DNA from: Streptomyces sp. NBC_00572
GTDB taxonomy: Bacteria > Actinomycetota > Actinomycetes > Streptomycetales > Streptomycetaceae
Length of the DNA stretch: 64,000 nucleotides
Assembly (NCBI RefSeq): GCF_026341815.1
Contig: NZ_JAPENX010000001.1
Coordinates: 5,518,001 to 5,582,000, forward strand
Direction: 5' to 3'
Shown: piece after piece, positions 15,988-25,100 of the stretch
Numbering within the stretch: the stretch's first letter is position 1
How the letters are laid out: every line of letters starts with the position of its first letter
Position numbers and translations under genes: made by a program
The notes under the pieces: model-generated
What the model saw: only the letters and a program-made list of their open reading frames with translations
What the model was told of the DNA's origin: nothing
Database searches by the model: none

Positions 15988-17580
15988 TCAGCGCACGTGG
16001 CCGAGGAATCCGTGCAGGGTGGCACCGGCCGACTCGGCGAGGGGCGGCGCGGACCGCGTCAGCGGCTCGGCCTTCGGCTCAGGGAGCGTCGCGCAGACGG
16101 CGTCCACCTCGCCCTCGCCCTCGGCGCGCGGGACCTTGCCCGTGGCGAGATAGGTGGACAGGTGCCCGTCCATGCAGCCGTTCCCGCCGAGGGTGACCCC
16201 GTGGTTCCCGCCGCCCTCCTCGACGACCAGGCTGGAGCCGCGCATCAGCCGGTGCAGCGCGACCCCGCCCTCGTACGGCGTCGCCGCGTCGTCGGTGGCC
16301 TGGAGGATGAGGACCGGCGGCACCTGGTCGTTGGTGACGTCCGGCGGGGTCAGCGACTCCACCGGCCAGAACGCGCACGGCGCGTTGTACCAGGCGTTGT
16401 TCCAGGTGGAGAAGGGCGCCTTGGCGTGCACGTCCCAGTTGTCCTTGCGCCAGACGCTCCAGTCACGGGGCCAGGCCGCGTCCCGGCACTGCACGCTCGT
16501 GTAGACCGAGTAGCCGTTGTCGGCGGCCGCGTCGGCCTCCGCGTACCGCTCGTACGCCTCCTTCAGCGGCACCGCGTCCGCGTCGTTGACGTACGCCGAG
16601 AAGGCCTTCGCGAGGCGGGGCCAGTAGCCGTTGTAGTACGCGCCGGGCAGGAAGGTGTCCTCCAGCTCGCCCGGTCCCACCTTCTCGCCGGCCGGCTTCG
16701 CGCGCAGCGCGTCGCGCATCCGGTACCAGGCCGCCTCGACCGCCGCCGGGTCGGTGCCCAGCTTGTACACGGCGTTCTGCTGGGCCACCCAGGCCATGAA
16801 GTCCTTGTGGCGGGTGTCGAAGGCGTAGTCCTGCGCGATGTTGTCCTCGTACCAGACGCCGTGCGGGTTCACCACGGAGTCCAGCGCCATGCGCCGCACC
16901 CGGTCCGGGTGGAGCCGCGCGTACACCGCGCCCAGGTAGGTGCCGTACGAGTAGCCGAGGTAGTTGATCTTCTGTGCGCCGAGCGCGCGCCGGATCACGT
17001 CCATGTCCCGGGCGGTGCTCACGGTGTCGATGTACGGCAGCACGTCCGCGTACTTCTTGCCGCAGGCCGCGGCGAAGGCCTGTGCCCGCTCGATCGCGAG
17101 CCGCTCGCCCTTGGCGTCGCTCGGCACCGAGTCCTGGCGGACCGGGTCGAAGTGGCCGGGCTTGCAGTCGAGCGCGGGCTCGCTCTTGCCGACCCCGCGC
17201 GGGTCGAAGCCGATCACGTCGTACTCGGCGGCCACCTTCGGGGGCAGTGAGGACGCCACGTATCCGGCCATGCCGCGGCCGCTGCCGCCGGGCCCGCCCG
17301 GGTTCACGAGCAGCGGCCCCTGGAAGGTCTTCGCGGTGTGCGGGATCCGGGTGAGGGCGAGGGTGACGGTCCGGCCGGCCGGGTCGTCGTGGTTGAGCGG
17401 CACCCTGAGGGTGGCGCACTGGAGCTTCGGGTACGCCTCGGTGGCGCAGCCGGTCCAGGCGAGCGGGGGGAACGGGCGGGGGGCCGGTTCACCGGCGCCC
17501 GCGGGGGCGGCGGGCAGGACGGTGACCGTCCCGGCGACCAGCGCTCCTGCGGCGATCAGCATTCCTGCGCGTGGGGTCAT
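15988..17580 (-). CDS. Secreted alpha/beta-hydrolase, tripeptidyl aminopeptidase type (peptidase S33)
   Basis: A protein of 530 residues with a signal peptide (hydrophobic core in the first 27 residues, Ala-rich cleavage region APAGAGEP). Hydrolase landmarks are NPGGPGGSG (oxyanion region), FDPRGVGKS, the nucleophile elbow GYSYGTYLG with its Ser, the acid in LILQATDDAATPYEG and the His in GGNHGVTLGG. This is the Streptomyces tripeptidyl aminopeptidase/SlpD-SlpE layout, about 500-540 residues. Such enzymes trim N-terminal di/tripeptides from secreted proteins or peptides outside the cell. ATG at 17580 begins MTPRAGMLIAAG. Although the frame stays open far upstream, that region overlaps the radical-SAM gene and has no signal peptide. 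Confidence 0.92.
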   Translation of the reverse strand: MTPRAGMLIAAGALVAGTVTVLPAAPAGAGEPAPRPFPPLAWTGCATEAYPKLQCATLRVPLNHDDPAGRTVTLALTRIPHTAKTFQGPLLVNPGGPGGSGRGMAGYVASSLPPKVAAEYDVIGFDPRGVGKSEPALDCKPGHFDPVRQDSVPSDAKGERLAIERAQAFAAACGKKYADVLPYIDTVSTARDMDVIRRALGAQKINYLGYSYGTYLGAVYARLHPDRVRRMALDSVVNPHGVWYEDNIAQDYAFDTRHKDFMAWVAQQNAVYKLGTDPAAVEAAWYRMRDALRAKPAGEKVGPGELEDTFLPGAYYNGYWPRLAKAFSAYVNDADAVPLKEAYERYAEADAAADNGYSVYTSVQCRDAAWPRDWSVWRKDNWDVHAKAPFSTWNNAWYNAPCAFWPVESLTPPDVTNDQVPPVLILQATDDAATPYEGGVALHRLMRGSSLVVEEGGGNHGVTLGGNGCMDGHLSTYLATGKVPRAEGEGEVDAVCATLPEPKAEPLTRSAPPLAESAGATLHGFLGHVR

Positions 17581-17696
17581 AGGGCGTTTGTGTCCCGAAC
17601 GGGCGTGGAGAGGACCTGTTTCGCCGAGAGTTGACCCGAACGGAGGGGGATCCGACGGCGTGTCAGGTGACCGGACCGATGATCGGAGGAGCGTGC

Positions 17697-18728
17697 TCAG
17701 AGGAGGGTGAGCTGCTCGGGGACGGCCGCGAGGGACGGCTCCTCCGGTACGGGCGTCCGCCGCGTCGCGCCGCGATGCGCGGGACCGATGCCGAACTCGG
17801 CGGCCAGTTCGTGCACCTGACGGGTGATCCGGCGCTGGTACCATGTGGGCGCGTAGGCCCCGTCCGCGTACATCCGCTTGTACCGCCCGACCAGGCCGGG
17901 GTGGTGGCGTCGCAGCCACTGCATGAACCACTCGCGGGCGCCCGGCCGCAGATGCAGGACGAGCGGGGTGACCGAACTCGCCCCGGCCTCGGCGATCGCG
18001 CGGACCGTGTCGCGCAGCTGCTCGGGCCGGTCGCCGAGGAAGGGCACCACGGGGGCCATCAGGACCCCGCAGTCGATGCCGTGCTCGCCGAGCGTGCGGA
18101 CCACGTCGAGCCGGCGCTGCGGGGAGGGGGTGCCGGGTTCGATCGTGCGCCACAGCTCCTCGTCGGTGAAGCCGACGGAGACGGAGATGCCGACCTCGGT
18201 GACCCGGGCCGCCTGGGTGAGGAGCTCCAGGTCGCGCAGGATCAGCGTGCCCTTGGTGAGGATCGAGAAGGGGTTGGCCCGGTCCCGCAGGGCCGTGAGG
18301 ATGCCCGGCATCAGACGGTAGCGGCCCTCGGCCCGCTGGTAGCAGTCGACGTTCGTGCCCATCGCGATGTGCGCGCCCTGCCAGCGGGCGGAGGCGAGCT
18401 GGCGGGCCAGCACCTCCGGGGCGTTGACCTTGACGACGATCTGGGAGTCGAAGCCGAGGCCGGTATCGAGGTCGAGATAGCTGTGGGTCTTGCGGGCGAA
18501 GCAGTACACACACGCGTGCGTGCAGCCCCGGTACGGGTTGACCGTCCATTCGAACGGCATCCGGGAGGCGCCCGGCACCCGGTTGAGGATCGAGCGGGCC
18601 CGTACCTCGTGGAAGGTGATGCCCCGGAACTCCGGGGTGTCGAAGGTCCGGGTGGTCACCGCGTCCGTACCGAAGAGGGCGACGTCGGCGGGAGCGGCAG
18701 GGGTGTCGCCCAGATTGTCCCAGCGCAT
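17697..18728 (-). CDS. Radical SAM protein of the Rv2578c/SplB-like family
   Basis: A protein of 343 residues. The cluster-binding motif is CTHACVYC with Cys69, Cys73 and Cys76, in the context NPYRGCTHACVYCFARKTH, typical of the Rv2578c family and related to spore photoproduct lyase-type proteins. The following barrel includes IAMGTNVDCYQ (SAM region) and GISVSVGF. These enzymes use a 4Fe-4S cluster and S-adenosylmethionine to form a radical; the substrate of this subfamily is not established. GAGGAGG precedes ATG 18728. A LexA-type box lies 45 bp upstream, suggesting induction on DNA damage. The next gene upstream is divergent. Confidence 0.9.
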   Translation of the reverse strand: MRWDNLGDTPAAPADVALFGTDAVTTRTFDTPEFRGITFHEVRARSILNRVPGASRMPFEWTVNPYRGCTHACVYCFARKTHSYLDLDTGLGFDSQIVVKVNAPEVLARQLASARWQGAHIAMGTNVDCYQRAEGRYRLMPGILTALRDRANPFSILTKGTLILRDLELLTQAARVTEVGISVSVGFTDEELWRTIEPGTPSPQRRLDVVRTLGEHGIDCGVLMAPVVPFLGDRPEQLRDTVRAIAEAGASSVTPLVLHLRPGAREWFMQWLRRHHPGLVGRYKRMYADGAYAPTWYQRRITRQVHELAAEFGIGPAHRGATRRTPVPEEPSLAAVPEQLTLL

Positions 18729-18772
18729 GGACGCCTCCTCGATGGCTCTGCTTCGACCGTTCGGTCAGAATA

Positions 18773-18784
18773 GAACACCTGTTC
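18773..18784. promoter_or_regulatory. LexA (SOS) box GAAC-ACCT-GTTC
   Basis: GAACACCTGTTC matches the Gram-positive/actinobacterial SOS consensus GAAC-N4-GTTC exactly and forms an inverted repeat. It directly abuts a TATTCT -10-like element for the radical-SAM gene (minus strand), i.e. inside the promoter. A second inverted repeat, GACCG-TT-CGGTC, lies just downstream at 18755-18766. Confidence 0.65.
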
Positions 18785-18875
18785 CCTTGATCGTTGCAAC
18801 CCGGATTTCGTGCCCCGGAGCCCACGTGGTTCTCTTGGCCCACACCCCTGAGGAACCACGAGCTGGAGGAAGTCA

Positions 18876-19319
18876 ATGGCGCAGGTCGAGGCCACCACGG
18901 AACGGATCATCGCCGCGGACGCGGAGACGGTGTTCGACGCGCTGGCCGACTACAGCGGCACGCGCGCGAAGCTGCTCCCCGAGCACTTCAGCGAGTACGA
19001 GGTGCGCGAGGGCGGCGACGGCGAGGGCACCCTCGTCCACTGGAAGCTGCAGGCCACCAGCAAGCGCGTCCGCGACTGCCTCCTGGAGGTCACCGAGCCC
19101 ACCGACGGGCAGCTCGTCGAGAAGGACCGCAACTCCTCCATGGTCACCACCTGGCTCGTGACCCCGGCCGGCGAGGGCAAGTCCAAGGCCGTCGTCACCA
19201 CCGTCTGGGACGGTGCCACCGGCGTCGGCGGCTTCTTCGAGCGGACCTTCGCGCCCAAGGGCCTCGGCAGGATCTACGACGCCGTTCTCGCCAAGCTGGC
19301 GGACGAGGTCGAGAAGTAA
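18876..19319 (+). CDS. SRPBCC-family protein (polyketide cyclase/START-like)
   Basis: A protein of 147 residues opening ATTERIIAADAETVFDALAD, the usual SRPBCC N-terminal strand-helix, and ending with a long amphipathic helix (GLGRIYDAVLAKLADEVEK). The fold is a hydrophobic ligand-binding cavity. Members include polyketide cyclases, lipid-transfer proteins and simple binders, and no catalytic signature is visible. Start ATG 18876 has GGAGGA 5 nt upstream. It is divergent from the radical-SAM gene across 147 bp that include the SOS box, so DNA damage might influence both. A strong hairpin follows at 19441. Confidence 0.85.
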   Translation: MAQVEATTERIIAADAETVFDALADYSGTRAKLLPEHFSEYEVREGGDGEGTLVHWKLQATSKRVRDCLLEVTEPTDGQLVEKDRNSSMVTTWLVTPAGEGKSKAVVTTVWDGATGVGGFFERTFAPKGLGRIYDAVLAKLADEVEK

Positions 19320-19440
19320 CGCCCGGAGCGTTCACCGATTCGAGTGGATCGCCCGCACCCCCGTAACGGCGCCCCCGTGCGCCGGGGGGCGCGGGCCTCC
19401 TCGTAAACGCGCTGATGAGCGACCCAAGTGCGCCGTGGCG

Positions 19441-19470
19441 CAGTGGCGTTCGGCTCACCGGACGCCACTG
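19441..19470. terminator. Hairpin between the SRPBCC and MFS genes
   Basis: A 13-bp stem (19441-19453 with 19458-19470; 12 Watson-Crick pairs and one T-G wobble) around a CTCA loop. It can terminate SRPBCC transcription, 122 bp after its stop, ahead of the MFS gene at 19558. The 238-bp gap shows nothing else distinct. Confidence 0.65.
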
Positions 19471-19557
19471 ACCTCCCGGACCGCCCGACTTGCTCCCCCT
19501 TCGCGCCCAATGTGAAGAATGGCGCGGCGCAGACGCCGTGACGAGGGGAGCAGGTAC

Positions 19558-22041
19558 GTGGGTGCGATCACGATGGCGAAAGCCGCCAAGGACGCGGCGG
19601 GCGCCGACGGCACGGAACCGCTCGCCGCGGGCGGCCCGCCCACCGACCTCGCCCCACCGCCCGACCCCGCACCGGCCGACCACCTCGACCCCCGCCGCGT
19701 CCGGCTCGTCTTCTGCGGCCTGATGCTCGCGCTGCTCCTCGCCGCGCTCGAGCAGATGATCGTCGCCACCGCCCTGCCGAAGATCGTCGGCGAACTCCAG
19801 GGCCTCGACCGGATGTCCTGGGCGATCACCGCCTACCTGCTGACCTCCACCATCGGCCTGCCGATCTACGGAAAGCTCGGCGACCTCCTCGGCCGCAAGG
19901 GCGTCTTCCTCTTCGCCATCGTCGTCTTCGTCATCGGCTCGGGCCTCGCCGGCTGGTCCCGCAGCATGGACGAACTCATCGCCTTCCGCGCGATCCAGGG
20001 CATCGGCGCAGGCGGCCTGATGATCGGCGTCCAGGCGATCATCGCCGACATCGTGCCCGCCCGGGAACGCGGCCGGTACATGGGCCTGATCGGCGCCGCC
20101 TTCGGCCTCGCCTCCGTCGCGGGACCCCTGCTCGGCGGCTTCTTCACCGACCACGTCTCCTGGCGCTGGTGTTTCTACTTCAACGTGCCCTTCGGGCTCG
20201 TCACCCTCGCCGTCGTCGCCGGCGTCCTCAAACTCCCCAAGCCCACGCCGCGCGGGCGCTTCGACGTCCTCGGCGCCCTGCTCCTCGCCGCGGCCTCCAC
20301 CTGCCTGGTCCTGCTCACCAGTTGGGGCGGCACAGAGTACGCCTGGGACTCCCGCGTCGTCATCGCCCTCGCCTGCGGGGCCGCCGGAACCACCCTGCTC
20401 TTCCTGGTCGTCGAGCACCTCGCGCCCGAACCCCTCATCCCGCTCCGGCTGTTCCGCGACTCCGTCTTCACCCTGACCGCCCTCGTCGGCGCCGTCGTCG
20501 GCATCGCGCTCTTCGGCGCCGCCAGCTACCTCCCCAGCTTCCTGCAGATGGTCGAGGGCGCCACCGCCACCGAGTCCGGCCTCCTGATGCTGCCCCTCAT
20601 GGGCGGCATCGTCATCGCCTCCGTCGTCTCCGGCCAGCTCATCAGCCGCACCGGCCACTACAAGATCTACCCGCTGCTCGGCGGGGCCCTCTCCGTCCTC
20701 GGCATGTGGCTGCTCTCCCACCTGGACGCCGACACCCCGCGCCTCCAGCTCAGCCTCTGGCAGGCCGTACTCGGCACCGGCATCGGCCTGGTCATGCCGG
20801 TGCTCGTCCTCGCCGTGCAGAACTCCGTACGCCCCACCGACCTCGGCACCGCCACCAGCGCCCACAACTACTTCCGTCAGATCGGCGGCAGCGTCGGCGC
20901 CGCCGTCTTCGGCACCCTCTTCGCCTCCCGGCTCGACGACGCCCTCGGCGACCGGCTCTCCGGCGTCCTCTCCGGCGGCGCGACCTCCCTGCCTCCCGCC
21001 GAGTCGATCACCCCGCAGACGGTGCACACCCTGCCGCCCGCCGTCCGCGACGCCTACATCCAGGCGTACGCGGACGCGATGCCGCGGATCTTCCTCTACC
21101 TCGTGCCGGTCCTCGTGCTCGGCCTCGTCCTCGCCTTCTTCCTCAAGGAGAAACCGCTGGTGACCCACCACAGCCCCACCACCGAGGCCACCGGAGCCGA
21201 CGAGTTCGGCGGCGTCCAGGCCGTCCCGCACGCCCGGCACGCGGCCCCCGTGTCCGCCCCCGCGTCCTTCGCCCCGCCGCACTCCGGGCTTCCCGTCTGC
21301 GGCACCGTCCAGCACCACGACGGCAGCCGCGTCCCCCGGGCCGCCCTCACCCTCATCGACGTCCAGGGCCGGCAGATCGGCCGGGGCGCCAGCGGCGAGG
21401 ACGGGCGGTACGCGCTCAGCGTCCCCGGCGGCGGCGCGTACGTCCTCATCGCGGCGGCCGGCGGACACCAGCCCCAGGCCGTCTCCGTGACCGTCGGCGA
21501 CCGGCCCGTCGAACTCGACGTCGTCCTCGGCGGGGCCGGGCGGCTCGCGGGCAGCGTCGTCACCGCCGACGGGACGCCCGTACGGGACGCGGCCGTCACG
21601 CTCACCGACGTACGCGGCGAGGTCGTCGCCTCCACCCGCAGCGGTCGCGAGGGCGGGTACGTCATCTCCGAACTGGTCGCCGGCGAGTACACGCTCGCCG
21701 CCAGCGCCCCCGCCTTCCGGCCCGCCGCGCTCCCGGTGAGCGTCCAGGCCTCCCGCGAGACCCGCCAGGACATCGAACTCGCCGGCGGGGCGGTGCTGCG
21801 CGGCACGGTACGGGCCGGGGGCGGGCGCCCGGTGGAGGACGCCCGCGTCACCCTGCTCGACGCCGCGGGCAACGTCGTCGACACCCTCACCACCGGCGCC
21901 GACGGCACCTTCCGCTTCGTGGACCTGTCCTCCGGCGAGTACACCGTCATCGCCGCCGGCTACCCGCCCGTCGCGACCGTTCTCCAGATGGCCGGCGGAG
22001 GCCGCACCGAGCGCGACCTCCAGCTCGGACACCAGGACTGA
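19558..22041 (+). CDS. DHA2-type (14-helix) MFS drug exporter fused to three carboxypeptidase-regulatory-like beta domains
   Basis: A protein of 827 residues. Residues about 45-540 are a DHA2 (EmrB/QacA) proton-driven multidrug exporter: an LEQMIVATALPKIVGEL first helix and the motif-A loop GKLGDLLGRKGVF. After the last helix (LVLGLVLAFFLKEK) come about 290 soluble residues with three repeats of roughly 80 residues. Each reads like P-V-x-x-A-x-V-T-L-x-D ... G-x-Y/F ... GEYT-x-x-A (about 580-655, 660-740, 745-827), the pattern of CarboxypepD_reg/Cna-B beta sandwiches. GTG 19558 is favoured because GAGGGGAG lies 8 nt upstream; ATG 19573 is the alternative. By topology the repeats would follow an even number of helices, hence be cytosolic unless an extra helix exists. 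Confidence 0.88.
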   Translation: MGAITMAKAAKDAAGADGTEPLAAGGPPTDLAPPPDPAPADHLDPRRVRLVFCGLMLALLLAALEQMIVATALPKIVGELQGLDRMSWAITAYLLTSTIGLPIYGKLGDLLGRKGVFLFAIVVFVIGSGLAGWSRSMDELIAFRAIQGIGAGGLMIGVQAIIADIVPARERGRYMGLIGAAFGLASVAGPLLGGFFTDHVSWRWCFYFNVPFGLVTLAVVAGVLKLPKPTPRGRFDVLGALLLAAASTCLVLLTSWGGTEYAWDSRVVIALACGAAGTTLLFLVVEHLAPEPLIPLRLFRDSVFTLTALVGAVVGIALFGAASYLPSFLQMVEGATATESGLLMLPLMGGIVIASVVSGQLISRTGHYKIYPLLGGALSVLGMWLLSHLDADTPRLQLSLWQAVLGTGIGLVMPVLVLAVQNSVRPTDLGTATSAHNYFRQIGGSVGAAVFGTLFASRLDDALGDRLSGVLSGGATSLPPAESITPQTVHTLPPAVRDAYIQAYADAMPRIFLYLVPVLVLGLVLAFFLKEKPLVTHHSPTTEATGADEFGGVQAVPHARHAAPVSAPASFAPPHSGLPVCGTVQHHDGSRVPRAALTLIDVQGRQIGRGASGEDGRYALSVPGGGAYVLIAAAGGHQPQAVSVTVGDRPVELDVVLGGAGRLAGSVVTADGTPVRDAAVTLTDVRGEVVASTRSGREGGYVISELVAGEYTLAASAPAFRPAALPVSVQASRETRQDIELAGGAVLRGTVRAGGGRPVEDARVTLLDAAGNVVDTLTTGADGTFRFVDLSSGEYTVIAAGYPPVATVLQMAGGGRTERDLQLGHQD

Positions 22042-22060
22042 CCGGCTCGTGCCAAAGACC

Positions 22061-22100
22061 GAGCCCCGGTCGCCTGCTGCGAGGCAGACGGCCGGGGCTC
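22061..22100. terminator. Convergent terminator between the MFS and DNRLRE/FG-GAP genes
   Basis: GAGCCCCGG (22061-22069) pairs perfectly with CCGGGGCTC (22092-22100) in the 82-bp gap between two convergent stops (22041 and 22124). Confidence 0.8.
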
Positions 22101-22123
22101 GGGATCAGCGGACGGGGGCGGGA

Positions 22124-25100
22124 TCAGCCCAAGGCACGGATGCCCCGCCAGTCGACGCCCAGGACGGTCCTGGCCGGAGCGTTGGTGTTGGTGGTGGAGG
22201 GGTAGTAGAGCTTGACGTTGCCGGTGTCACCGAAGCGGGCCCAGATGTCGGGCACGCCGTCCTTGTTGACATCGGGGATGCCGATCGCGGACATGACGTT
22301 GGCCTCGGTCCACGTCGTGCCGAACGCGACGTCACCGTTGAGCGAGTTGACCGCCACCTTGATCGACTCCAGGTCGATGCTGCCGGCGCCGCCCGTACCG
22401 GGCTTGCCGTGGCGGACGTACATGTTGCCGTTGTCCAGGTTGCGCCACAGCAGGTCGGGCGTGCTGTCCTTGTTCATGTCCGCGATGTTGACGATGTCAC
22501 GGCGGGCCCATGCGGTGCCCTCCATCAGCGTCGCGGTCTGGAAGGTGGCGCCGGTGTAGCCGGACAGCACCCAGAACGCCGGCCCGGCCCGCAGGGCCAG
22601 ATCGGGCAGCTTGTCGCCGGTGATGTCGCCGATCGCCTTCAGCTGCGTCCAGGTGGACGGCGCGGGGGCGTTGGCCGGCAGGCGGACCTCGATCCGCTCG
22701 TCGACGTTGAAGCTGCCGTAGCCGTCACCCGGGTAGATCCAGAATCGCTTGTCCGGGGTGACCGCGAACAGGTCGGTCGAACCGTCGCCCGGGTACGTGT
22801 CGTTGTAGTGCGCGATCAGCGACGCGGTGCCGGCCGTGTCGATCCAGTGGTTCGGCGGGTCGACCTTCTTGTCCTTGGTCACGTACGAGGCGGCCAGGCA
22901 GCTGTACAGCTCGCCGCCGGTGCCGGCGACCGCCGGGTCGGCGGGCGCACCCACACAGTTCTTCAGCTTGCCGTCCGGGTAGAGCACCAGCAGGTCGGCG
23001 ATGTCGTCGCCACCGGTGTCCATCGGACCGTCGGCGCGGTCGCGCGGCGGCAGGTAGAAGGAGTAGTCGCCCTTGATGCTCTGATTGCCGTTGACGTCGT
23101 AGGCGTAGACGTACAGGGCGGTCGGACCCGCGTGCCGGGGACGGACGTCGGGGAGGGTGATCTTGCCGTTCGTGGGAGGCGGCGTCTCGATGAGACTCTC
23201 GCCCTCGAAGGCGTACTTGAACTTGGTCGCGCCGGCGGCACTGAAGGTGAAGTCACCCGAGGTGCCGTACTTGACCTTGGCCCAGGTCTTGCCGTCGGGC
23301 GTGGCCTCGGTGAACACGGTGCTGGTGATGTCCGGCTGCGGTGGTGCGGTCGGGTCCACGGTGATCCGGCACGGCTCGTCGCCGAGCGGGAAGAACGTGG
23401 AGACCGCTCCCGCCGCGTCCTCGGCGCGAACGTCCCAGGAGAAGAGGGTGTTGCCCGTGAGGCCCGTCAGCAGCGCGTTGTCGGCCTGGATGACCATCTG
23501 GCCGTAGCCGGTGGAGTCCGCGGTGGCGAGGTACTCGGTCTTGGTGGCCGCGCCGGACTTCCAGAAACGGAACCGCAGCTTGGGAATGGTGTCGTCCGCG
23601 TCGTAGCCCTTGGCCCTCAGGGTGATGGTGGTCCGGCCGATGGTGACGCTGTTGGTCGGTCCGGGCACACACGCGCCGCCCGGTGAGGACGTGCCGTTGG
23701 TCGGCTGGGAGGGGGCACGGTTGAAGTCACCCTCCACGACGGCGGACGTCGCGAGGAACTTGCGCCAGGTCTGGGTGTCGCCCTCGCTGGTGGCCCGCAT
23801 GCCGAAGGTGAGGGTCGAGGCGCCCGCGTCCGCGCTCTTCTGGACGCCCGCCAGCACGTTGAACGCCTCGTACGCGTCAGGGCAGCCGCTTGAGGACCAG
23901 CCGTGGGCGAAGGACTGCCAGTCCAGCTTCGTCGACCAGCTCGGCTGGGCGTTCCAGGTCGTACCGGACGAGATGGAGCCGGTCTGCCAGAACTGGAACT
24001 CACGCGCGGTGCAGGACCAGGAGTGGTTGTTCTTGACCTTGAAGGTGGCCCGGGTGAACTTGGCGCCCTCGTAGCTGGAGGAGAACTTCATCCGCCAGAA
24101 GGAGCGGCCGAGGCCGCCGGTGTCGCTCTCGTAGCCGACGCGGGCGTCGGAGGTGCCGGAGGAGAAGTTCGTGCCGTTCCAGAAGCTGGAGCTCGGGTAC
24201 TTCTTGTACGCGGTCGTCCAGGCCGCCCAGCCGCTGTTGAGCGGCGGGTCGATGAAGACCGGGTACTTCGTGTCCGGGTGGTCGAGGAGGCCGGTCCGGC
24301 CCAGGCCCAGGTTCAGGGTGGCCGTACCGGTGTCGTCGCCGTCGAGCGCGATCGGGAGCTGCGCGGAGCGCGCGCCCGGCTCGATGCCCGTCAGACCCGA
24401 CAGCTTCAGTACGTCGGCGGGGGCGGCGACCGAGGTGCGCTGAGGGGTGCCCGGCCGAAGCTCGGGGTCCCGGCCGCTGGAGTCCCAGGCGAAGGGGGTC
24501 GGGATGGTGCCGACCTCCGTGCCCGTCTTGTCGAGGACCTGGATCCGGTTGGCCTTCGCGTCCTGACGGAAGACCGCGGTCTTCGACCGCAGGCCGTAGG
24601 AGACGGTCGCGAGGTCCTTGTTCCGGGCGGCCTCGCGGTTCTTGACGATCAGAAGCTGGCCGAAGCCGCCCTCCTCACGCGCCACGAGGAGCAGGTCGAC
24701 GCCGGGAAACACCTCGGAGTAGAGGGCCCGCGGGCCGTCCAGCACCGGCTTCGGCAGGGCGCCGGGCCAGGTGTAGGCGATGGTGTGGCCGCCGAGGTCG
24801 ACCTCGGCGAGGACGGACGCGTCGCCCGCGCCCTCGGCGAGCGGCAGACGGGCGAACGAGCGGTCGGCGCGATCCTCGCCGGAGGTGCCCCCGGAGAAGC
24901 GGACGGGCACGGCCGGGTTGACCGGGCGGACGGCCAGAGCGCCGGCCTTCTCCGTCCGGCGCAGGGTGTTGTCGATGGGCGCCCACTTGCCCTGGGCGTT
25001 CTTCGCGCGCTGGGGCAGCGCGTGGATCTGGGTGCGCATCTGGCCGTTGGGCAGCGCCCAGATCAGCTCGGTGGCGGTGGTCGCCGTGTCGACGAGCACC

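Noticed and set aside
17581..18876. In-frame upstream extension of the S33 peptidase to 962 residues
   Set aside because: The extension overlaps the radical-SAM gene in another frame and reads as Arg/Pro-rich noise. The signal peptide begins at 17580.
19195..22032. 945-codon minus-strand open frame opposite the MFS exporter
   Set aside because: Acidic low-complexity translation typical of an antisense frame in GC-rich DNA; the plus strand encodes clear transmembrane helices and MFS motif A.
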